Part shown: positions 1 through 5,847 of the stretch, one piece after another
How positions within the stretch are numbered: the first letter of the stretch is position 1
Layout: every line of letters begins with the position of its first letter
From: Xanthomonas translucens pv. translucens DSM 18974
GTDB taxonomy: Bacteria; Pseudomonadota; Gammaproteobacteria; Xanthomonadales; Xanthomonadaceae
Length of the DNA stretch: 12,464 bases
Direction: 5' to 3'
NCBI RefSeq assembly: GCF_000331775.1
Contig: NZ_CAPJ01000244.1
Coordinates: forward strand, 1 to 12,464
Program-made: the position numbers and the translations under genes
The notes under the pieces: generated by a model
What the model was told of the DNA's origin: nothing
Database searches by the model: none
What the model saw: the letters and a program-made list of their open reading frames with translations, nothing else

Positions 1-265
1 ATCGTGCTGCCACGCACACGCCGCGCGGCCTGCTGACGCGCCGCCAGTGCTGGCGCCGACCGGCGTGTGTACCTCTCTGCACAGTCCCGTGCACCCGGTC
101 GGCCGCGCATTCATATCCCTGCGCGTATCGCAAGGCAGCGCACGCCTCACGCGGTTGCGCCCGGCAACGCGCCGCGCTGCACGCACTTGCCTGCAGCACG
201 CGGCGAGGTGCGCAGCGGCAACGGCGCGTCCATCGCCGAGCGCGCCATTTGCGCAACGCCGACGC

Positions 266-279
266 TGATAACGATTACA
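266..279. promoter_or_regulatory. Weak LacI-type operator-like box
   Basis: The sequence TGATAACGATTACA is 14 bases long with a central CG, the layout of LacI-family operators. Its left half TGATAAC resembles the half-site TGATAGC of the perfect palindrome at 377-390. Its right half GATTACA is identical to that of the box at 10291-10304. The two halves match each other at only 4 of 7 positions, so it may be a weak auxiliary site or chance. It lies 111 bases upstream of the strong palindrome. Confidence 0.3.
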
Positions 280-362
280 TCGTGGTCTGCATCCCACCAG
301 ATGCCAGCACCACGTAGCTTTGTTGCGCCGCATGGTGACAAACCTTGGCACACGGGATTAGG

Positions 363-391
363 TTTGCGGCGTTGGGTGATAGCGCTATCAC
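363..391 (+). promoter_or_regulatory. Possible sigma-70-like promoter for the receptor operon
   Basis: A TTTGCG/TTGCGG hexamer (363-369) lies 16-17 bases before TATCAC (386-391). The match to the -35 and -10 consensus is only partial. What makes it plausible is that the -10-like hexamer falls inside the perfect palindrome at 376-391, so a bound repressor would block polymerase. It would give a leader of roughly 310 bases before the receptor start. Other promoter positions are possible. Confidence 0.25.
376..391. promoter_or_regulatory. Perfect 16-bp palindrome, probable LacI-family operator
   Basis: GTGATAGCGCTATCAC is a perfect inverted repeat with no spacer and a central CG. The core TGATAGCGCTATCA has the shape of LacI-family operators, and it resembles the xyl-box type motif (TGGTAGCGCTAACA) described for Xanthomonas xylan-uptake receptors, as I recall it. 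It lies 320 bases upstream of the receptor start in otherwise non-coding DNA. The inferred role is binding of a LacI-type repressor that responds to the sugar or other compound imported by the receptor. No LacI gene is in the window, so the regulator must be elsewhere. Confidence 0.6.
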
Positions 392-542
392 TCTCGGCCA
401 TGCGCCGGGATCTGCGGCCTTCGCCTCACGCACCGCGGCGGCAGCGCCGCACGCATTTCGATTCGGGTTCGAGTATCGGCATTCGCTGTAGCGGTCGGCT
501 TGGTCAGCGTCCGGGTTGGAAACGGGCATGCGATGGTGCCCG

Positions 543-563
543 GCGCCCTTCGGGGGAAGGCGC
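543..563 (+). other. GC-rich hairpin in the receptor leader
   Basis: GCGCC (543-547) pairs with GGCGC (559-563), and TTC (549-551) pairs with GAA (556-558). There is one bulged C at 548 and a GGGG loop. No run of T follows, so it is not a standard intrinsic terminator. It may only be a leader structure or chance folding in GC-rich DNA. Confidence 0.3.
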
Positions 564-600
564 GATCCATCCATCGATCGAGACGTAGGGATCACATGCA

Positions 601-620
601 GACATGCAGCGATGCATGTC
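601..620 (+). other. Perfect 8-bp stem with GCGA tetraloop in the receptor leader
   Basis: GACATGCA (601-608) and TGCATGTC (613-620) are exact reverse complements separated by GCGA, a GNRA-type tetraloop that is especially stable in RNA. A near copy of the left arm, CACATGCA, sits directly upstream at 593-600 and could compete for the right arm with 7 of 8 matches, giving a possible two-state switch. The hairpin ends 91 bases before the receptor start codon. A role in mRNA stability or translation is inference. Confidence 0.4.
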
Positions 621-711
621 ACCCACCAGGGACAGCTTCGACGTCGGCATGCGCCGCGTCGCACGCCGCAGACGGCGTTGTCCGTCCGACTCCAGCACCG
701 AGGACATTCTG

Positions 712-3700
712 ATGCGTCAGCAGTTGAAGAAGTTCCGCTCCAAGGCCATGTTCACCTTCGTCGGTGGAGTGCTGGTGATCAATCCGGCGTTCGCCCAGCA
801 GGCGCCGCCGGCCCAGGCGCAAACCCAGGCCCAGACCCGCCAGCAGCAATCCTCTGCCGACGCCAAAACGCTGGACACGGTCAGCGTCACCGGCATCCGC
901 AACAGCCTCAACCAGTCGATGGGGATCAAGCGCGACAATGCCGGCGTGGTCGATGCGATCAGCGCCGAGGACATCGGCAAGTTTCCCGACACCAACCTGG
1001 CCGAGTCGCTGCAGCGCATCACCGGCATCTCGATCGAGCGCCGCGACGGCGAAGGCGCGCAGGTCACCGCGCGCGGTTTTGGCCCGCAGTTCAACGCGGT
1101 CACCCTCAACGGCCGCGTGATCCCCGGCGCCGATGCGTTCGGCGCGCCGGGCGCGGTGCCGATCGGCGGCGTCGACGGCGGTACCCGCGCGTTCAACTTC
1201 GCCCAGCTCGCCTCCGAGGCGATCACCGGCCTGGAGGTGTACAAGACCAGCCGCGCCAATGCGCCCAGCGGCGGCATCGGCGCCACCATCAACATCCTCA
1301 CCGACCGCCCGTTCAACCACAAAGGCCTGGTCGCCAGCGCCGGCGCCAAGGCCGCGTACGACGACTCGCAGCCGTTCGACAACAAGCTCACGCCGGAAGT
1401 GTCCGGCATCTTCAGCTACACCAACCCGGACAAGACCTGGGGCATCGGCCTGAGCGGCAGCTACCAGAAGCGCCGCGGCGGTTCGGTGCAGGCGACCGAG
1501 AACGGCTGGAACATCCAGCGCTGGACCGGGACCGATCCGGCGCTGCGCCCGGACGCCAACGTGCAGAACGCGCCGGCGATCGGCCAGCTCTACGGCATGC
1601 CCAACGACCTGCGCTACGCCTTCGCCGACTTCGAACGCGAGCGGCTCAACGGCCAGGCGGTGGTGCAGTTCGCGCCGACCGACAGCCTGACCCTGACCCT
1701 GGACTACACCTACTCCAGCAACGAGATCCGCGAGGACCGCGGCGAGCAGGGCATCTGGCTGCAGCGCGCCAACAGCTTCACCGACCTGGTGTTCGACACC
1801 GGGCAGGCAGTGGCCACGCCGGTGTACCTGCGCGACGTACCCAACGGTGCCAAGGACTTCGGCATGGAGCAGCAGCGCAACATGCAGAAGTACAAGCTCG
1901 GCTCGCTCGGCTTCAATGCCGACTGGCAGGCCACCGACCGCCTGCGCCTGACCTTCGACGCGCACAACTCCAAGACCCAGAGCCTGCCCAACGATCCGGT
2001 CACCGGCGGCAGCGCCACTTATTTCAGCTATGCCGGCACCAACAACTGCACAGGCGGCACCCAGTGCGGCGGCCAGTGGGCGCAGGAACTGTTCTTCAAC
2101 AACAGCCTGCCGATCGGCGCGCGTACCTGGTACCCGACCGCGGCCGATTCGGTCGCCGGCACCAACGGCCTGCGCAACCAGAATTTCTCCCCGGCCGAAA
2201 TCGGCTCGCAGGTGCTGCGCATCTACTACCAGAGCCAGGTGACGGAGGTGAAGGAAGGGCGCGTCGATGGCCAGTTCGACTTCGACAACGGCCGCTTCCA
2301 GTTCGGCGTGGACAGTGCCAAGACCACCATGCACCGGCGCATCAGCGACACCAATTCGCCGCTGGGCGACTGGAGCGTGGCCAATGCCGGCAACGAGCCG
2401 GGCATGATCGATCTGCTGCAGCCGGTCGGCATCACCGGCATGTTCAACGACTTCAACGCTTCCGGCGCCGCGCCGGGCGCCTGGCGCGGCAATGCCGACC
2501 AGCTGGCGCTGTGGGGCGGCAATACCTACGGCGCGACCACGCGCTACAACCCGCAGTTCAGCTCCGACAACCAGGTTCAGGAGAAGACGCGCGCCGCCTA
2601 CATGCAGCTGGAGTTCGACGGCGAGCTCGGCGGCATGACCACCAATACCCGCATCGGCGTGCGCTACGAGAAGACCGATGTGGTCTCCACCTCGCAGGTG
2701 GCGACCCCGACCGCGCTGGAGTGGCAGGCCAACAACGATTTCCTGTTGCTGCGCTCGGCCGAACTGCAACCGTTCAGCGAAAAGCACAGCTACAGCCATG
2801 TGCTGCCGAACCTGGATTTCAGCATCAACCTCACCGACACGCTGAAAGGCCGGGCCTCGTTCGGGCAGAGCATCGCGCGGGCGCCGTACACCAACCTGAT
2901 CGCCGGACCGAATCCGGGCACGCCGACCGGCTCGATCCTGATCAACCCGTCCACCCGCGCGTCCGGCGCTGCGGAGAACCCGAGCCTGGATCCGCTGGAA
3001 TCGAACAACCTGGACCTGGCGCTGGAGTGGTACTTCGCCGACGCCAGCTATGTCTCGCTGACGTTCTGGGACAAGCGCGTGTCCAACTTCATCGGCACCA
3101 GCGTCACCCGCGAAAACCTGTACGGCCTGCGCGATCCCACCTCCGGACCGGACGCGCAGACGGCGCTGGCGTTCCTGCAGAGCGGGGCTTGCGCCGCGCA
3201 GGTCGGCGCTGCCGGCAACGACGTGGCGGGGGCATGCTCGGCCAACGACACCTCCCTGTTCTCGGCGATGGCGCTGCTGCGCAACGCCGCGGCCACCGGC
3301 GGGCTGGGCGCCTACAACGGCAGCTCGGCGCAGACCCTGGCGCTGGAAAACGCCTACGACCTGGTCGGCGCGGCGAACGATCCGCTGTACCAGTTCGACG
3401 TGTCGCGCCCGATCAACCAGAACAAGGCCAAGATTCACGGTTGGGAACTGGGCGGTCAGTACTTCCTCGGCGATACCGGCCTCGGCGTGTACGCCAACTA
3501 CACCCTTGTCAAGGGCGACGTCGGCTTCGACAACACGGTGCTGGACCGCGACCAGTTCGCGCTGCTCGGCCTCAGCGACACCGCCAATGTCATGCTGATG
3601 TACGAGAAGTACGGCTGGAGCGCGCGCCTGGCCTGGAACTGGCGCGACCAATACCTGATCGCGGCCAACCAGAACGGGTCCAGCCGCAACCCATACTACG

Positions 3701-3885
3701 TCGAGCCGTACCAGCAGCTGGACCTGAGCGTCAGCTACGCCATCACCGACAACCTGTCCGTAGGCTTCGAGGCGATCAACCTCACCAGCGAGGACGTGCG
3801 CTGGCACGGGCGCTCGGAGAAGCAGGTGATCAAGGTGATCGACCAGAGTCCGCGCTACACGCTGGGCGTGCGCTACAACTTCTGA
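712..3885 (+). CDS. TonB-dependent receptor, Xanthomonas/Caulobacter type
   Basis: An outer-membrane active transporter of 1057 residues, expected to import a large or scarce nutrient using energy from TonB-ExbBD. The ATG at 712 is chosen because GAGGA (700-704) lies 7 bases upstream and the protein then begins with a good signal peptide: a basic start, a hydrophobic stretch at about 12-24 and cleavage after AFA at 28. Upstream in-frame ATGs would add an Arg-rich tail that spoils it. A Gln/Ala-rich linker follows, then a TonB-box-like TLDTVSVTG (53-61), a plug domain (about 75-200, with LAESLQRITGISIERRDGEG and VTARGF) and a long beta-barrel ending in RYNF with C-terminal Phe. Close Cys pairs (446/452 and 827/842) probably form disulfides in outer loops. 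The substrate cannot be read from the sequence; a glycan is plausible from the LacI-type operator upstream. Confidence 0.95.
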   Translation: MRQQLKKFRSKAMFTFVGGVLVINPAFAQQAPPAQAQTQAQTRQQQSSADAKTLDTVSVTGIRNSLNQSMGIKRDNAGVVDAISAEDIGKFPDTNLAESLQRITGISIERRDGEGAQVTARGFGPQFNAVTLNGRVIPGADAFGAPGAVPIGGVDGGTRAFNFAQLASEAITGLEVYKTSRANAPSGGIGATINILTDRPFNHKGLVASAGAKAAYDDSQPFDNKLTPEVSGIFSYTNPDKTWGIGLSGSYQKRRGGSVQATENGWNIQRWTGTDPALRPDANVQNAPAIGQLYGMPNDLRYAFADFERERLNGQAVVQFAPTDSLTLTLDYTYSSNEIREDRGEQGIWLQRANSFTDLVFDTGQAVATPVYLRDVPNGAKDFGMEQQRNMQKYKLGSLGFNADWQATDRLRLTFDAHNSKTQSLPNDPVTGGSATYFSYAGTNNCTGGTQCGGQWAQELFFNNSLPIGARTWYPTAADSVAGTNGLRNQNFSPAEIGSQVLRIYYQSQVTEVKEGRVDGQFDFDNGRFQFGVDSAKTTMHRRISDTNSPLGDWSVANAGNEPGMIDLLQPVGITGMFNDFNASGAAPGAWRGNADQLALWGGNTYGATTRYNPQFSSDNQVQEKTRAAYMQLEFDGELGGMTTNTRIGVRYEKTDVVSTSQVATPTALEWQANNDFLLLRSAELQPFSEKHSYSHVLPNLDFSINLTDTLKGRASFGQSIARAPYTNLIAGPNPGTPTGSILINPSTRASGAAENPSLDPLESNNLDLALEWYFADASYVSLTFWDKRVSNFIGTSVTRENLYGLRDPTSGPDAQTALAFLQSGACAAQVGAAGNDVAGACSANDTSLFSAMALLRNAAATGGLGAYNGSSAQTLALENAYDLVGAANDPLYQFDVSRPINQNKAKIHGWELGGQYFLGDTGLGVYANYTLVKGDVGFDNTVLDRDQFALLGLSDTANVMLMYEKYGWSARLAWNWRDQYLIAANQNGSSRNPYYVEPYQQLDLSVSYAITDNLSVGFEAINLTSEDVRWHGRSEKQVIKVIDQSPRYTLGVRYNF

Positions 3886-3932
3886 GCAAGGCAGGCCGCG
3901 CGCGGCGATGGCCGCGTGCGGCAACGGCGCCC

Positions 3933-3962
3933 GCGCCGCAGCGCGTCTTGCGGGCGCGGCGC
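3933..3962 (+). terminator. GC-rich intercistronic hairpin after the receptor gene
   Basis: GCGCCGC (3933-3939) can pair with GCGGCGC (3956-3962), followed by only TTT. An alternative fold pairs GCGCCCGC (3927-3934) with GCGGGCGC (3950-3957). The weak T run argues against full termination. A leaky terminator or 3' stabiliser is plausible, so that the receptor is made in much larger amounts than the three enzymes behind it. Confidence 0.35.
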
Positions 3963-4026
3963 TTTGCTGCAATGGTCGCGTGGCGCGGCGCGCGTCCCGT
4001 TCCGCCACCGACCCGCTGGAGTCCAG

Positions 4027-4788
4027 ATGGCCCGCTACGAATTGCTCAACAACGTCGCCCACCAGGACCTGCGGGTGATCCTGCGCTTCGGCCCGGCATT
4101 CGGCGACGCCACCGGCGTGGTGCAGGCGTTCCCGACCGAATACGCCGAGTTGCAGCGCGAGTATCCGATCCTGCTGCGCAAGGACGCAGACGGGGGCTTC
4201 CAGTCGGTGGCGCTGCTGGGCTTCGAACAGCAGGAGAACCTGTTCCTGCAGGACGCGCGCTGGAATGCGGCATACCTGCCGGGCATCGTCGCCAAGGGGC
4301 CGTTCCTGATCGGCTTCCAGGAACAGCACGAGGACGGCGTGCTGCGCCGCGAGCCGGTGATCCACGTCGATCTGGACCACCCGCGGGTCAGTTTCAGCGA
4401 AGGCGAGCGGGTGTTCCTGCCGCAGGGCGGACACAGCCCGTATCTTGAGCACATCATCACCGTGTTGCGCGGCATCCGCGATGGCGTGGAAGGCGGCAAT
4501 GCCATGTTCGCCGCGTTCGCCGCGCTTGGCCTGATCCAGCCGCTGCGCATCGACGTGCAGCTCGGCCAGGCGCATAACGTGCACCTGGCCGGGCTCTACG
4601 GCATCGACCGCGAGCGGCTGGCGGCGCTAGATGCGCCGTCGTTGCATGGGCTGCACCGCGCCGGCTATCTGGAAGGCGCTTACCTGCTGCTGGCGTCGCT
4701 GCACAACCTGCGCCGGCTGATGGCCGAGAAGCAGCGCCGGCTGCAGCATGCCTGTGCGGACGCGGTCGCCTCCGGGCAGGCGGCCTGA
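4027..4788 (+). CDS. SapC family protein
   Basis: A 253-residue protein of the SapC family (named after a Campylobacter surface-layer locus; unrelated to the peptide ABC permease also called SapC). The family is recognised from an N-terminal block with PTEYAELQREYPILLRKD (36-53), the block ARWNAAYLPGIVAKGPFLIG (77-96) with its Trp/Tyr/Pro/Phe pattern, and the C-terminal part with IDVQL and the helix YLLLASLHNLRRLMAEKQRR. The ATG at 4027 is preferred over the in-frame ATG at 3916 because TGGAG (4016-4020) lies 6 bases upstream and family similarity starts here. There is no signal peptide or membrane segment, so it is probably cytoplasmic. Its biochemical role is not established. It sits 141 bases after the receptor and 5 bases before the cupin gene, as is usual for this cassette in xanthomonads and Caulobacter relatives. 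Confidence 0.88.
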   Translation: MARYELLNNVAHQDLRVILRFGPAFGDATGVVQAFPTEYAELQREYPILLRKDADGGFQSVALLGFEQQENLFLQDARWNAAYLPGIVAKGPFLIGFQEQHEDGVLRREPVIHVDLDHPRVSFSEGERVFLPQGGHSPYLEHIITVLRGIRDGVEGGNAMFAAFAALGLIQPLRIDVQLGQAHNVHLAGLYGIDRERLAALDAPSLHGLHRAGYLEGAYLLLASLHNLRRLMAEKQRRLQHACADAVASGQAA

Positions 4789-4793
4789 GCGTC

Positions 4794-5813
4794 GTGGCGG
4801 CGCTGGCGCCGATGGCCGAGCGCAGCGATTGCCAGGCCGGCGCGTTGCCGCTGGCCGACCTGCTCGCCGCCGGCGAGCCGCTGGTATTGCGTGGCCTGGT
4901 GCGCGACTGGGCGCTGGTCCAGGCCGGCGTGCGCGGCACCGGTGCGGCGATGGACCTGCTGCGCGGCCACAGCAACGGCCGCCCGCTGCAATACTCCTAC
5001 GGCGCGCCGGAGATCGCCGGCCGTCCGTTCTACAACGACGATTTCACCGCGTTGAACTTCGAGGTGCGGCGCGGCGACCTGCACGGCCTGCTGGACGCCA
5101 TCGCCGCGCACCTGGACGACCCGCGGCCGCCGGCCTACTACCTGGCCTCGCAGCCGGTGGACGACAGCCTGCCGGGGTTCCGCGACGGCAACGACGTGGA
5201 CTTCGCCGCGCATGGCATTCCCGCACGGCCCAGCATCTGGATCGGCAACCGCATCACCGCGTCCTGCCATTACGACGCGCCGAACAACCTGGCCTGCTGC
5301 GCGGTCGGCCGGCGCCGCTTCACCGTATTCCCGCCAGAGCAGATCGGCAATCTTTACCCCGGTCCGCTGGAGCCGACGCCGGGCGGGCAGGCGATCAGCG
5401 TGGTGGATTTCGCCGCGCCGGACTTCGCCTGCTATCCGCGCTTTCGCGCCGCGCTGGCGCACGGCCGCAGCGCGGTGCTGGAACCCGGCGATGCGCTGTT
5501 CCTGCCCGGCCTGTGGTGGCACCACGTGCAAGGGCTGGAGCCGTTCAACGTGCTGGTCAACTACTGGTGGAGCAGCGCCCCGGCGTACCTGCCGGCGCCG
5601 ATGCAGGCGCTGTACCACGCGCTGTGGGCGATCCGCGACCGGCCCGAGGCGGAGAAGGCGGCGTGGCGGGCCATCTTCGACTACTACGTGTTCGGCCCGG
5701 CCGAGCGCGCCGGCGCGCACCTGCCGGCGCCGGCGCGGCACCTGCTCGGACCGATCGACGACACGCAGGCGCGGCAGCTGCGCGCGATGCTGCTGGCCAA
5801 GCTCAACCGCTGA
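4794..5813 (+). CDS. FIH-like cupin/JmjC protein (cupin_8 family), putative Fe(II)/2-oxoglutarate oxygenase
   Basis: A 339-residue cytoplasmic protein of the cupin_8/JmjC-like fold. The iron-binding HxD is H159-Y160-D161 and the distal His is in WWHH (H243/H244), so a complete facial triad is present. The stretch HYDAPNN...GRRRFTVFPPEQ...LYP and the later FLPGLWWHHV...VNYWW parallel the asparaginyl hydroxylase FIH closely. N165 aligns with FIH Asn205. FIH Lys214, which holds 2-oxoglutarate, is replaced by Arg (R174). The start is uncertain: GTG at 4794 follows the SapC stop by 5 bases with no clear ribosome site, and ATG at 4812 in the same frame would remove six residues. Translational coupling to SapC is likely. 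The expected activity is hydroxylation of a protein or small molecule; the substrate is unknown and this is inference from the fold. Confidence 0.85.
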   Translation: MAALAPMAERSDCQAGALPLADLLAAGEPLVLRGLVRDWALVQAGVRGTGAAMDLLRGHSNGRPLQYSYGAPEIAGRPFYNDDFTALNFEVRRGDLHGLLDAIAAHLDDPRPPAYYLASQPVDDSLPGFRDGNDVDFAAHGIPARPSIWIGNRITASCHYDAPNNLACCAVGRRRFTVFPPEQIGNLYPGPLEPTPGGQAISVVDFAAPDFACYPRFRAALAHGRSAVLEPGDALFLPGLWWHHVQGLEPFNVLVNYWWSSAPAYLPAPMQALYHALWAIRDRPEAEKAAWRAIFDYYVFGPAERAGAHLPAPARHLLGPIDDTQARQLRAMLLAKLNR

Positions 5814-5847
5814 CGCTGCCATTCACGACTGCAGGAGAGACGACGCA

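Larger units (their letters stand above)
1..711. other. Long non-coding region upstream of the TonB receptor gene
   Basis: I find no convincing gene here. The open frames are short, rich in Arg/Ala/Pro and lack a ribosome binding site or recognisable domain. Positions 1-260 are very GC-rich and I recognise nothing in them; the end of an upstream gene just outside the window cannot be excluded. From 260 onward the base composition becomes more mixed, and regulatory-looking elements appear: an imperfect box at 266-279, a perfect palindrome at 376-391, a GC-rich hairpin at 543-563 and a GCGA-loop hairpin at 601-620. The region therefore probably contains the promoter and a leader of up to about 320 bases for the receptor operon. 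Confidence 0.7.

Noticed and set aside
64..85. TGTG...CACA pattern as a possible CRP/Clp site
   Set aside because: The half-site spacing does not fit TGTGA-N6-TCACA and the inner bases do not match.
67..588. Open frames in the upstream region (47-268, 67-588, minus 147-401, minus 275-664)
   Set aside because: Mutually overlapping, no ribosome sites, no domain-like sequence, and they run through the regulatory palindrome.
516..4448. 1310-codon plus-strand open frame running through the receptor and into SapC
   Set aside because: Composition is Arg/Gln/Pro/Ala-rich with no domain. It is a shadow of the receptor frame caused by high GC at third positions.
619..4584. 1321-codon minus-strand open frame opposite receptor and SapC
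   Set aside because: Low-complexity Val/Ala/Arg/Gly translation antisense to two clear genes; no ribosome site or family match.
5212..5847. In-frame upstream extension of the halogenase to 5212
   Set aside because: The extension is Arg/Thr/Cys-rich and overlaps the cupin gene in another frame. The FAD motif sits at the expected distance from ATG 5848, which has a ribosome site.
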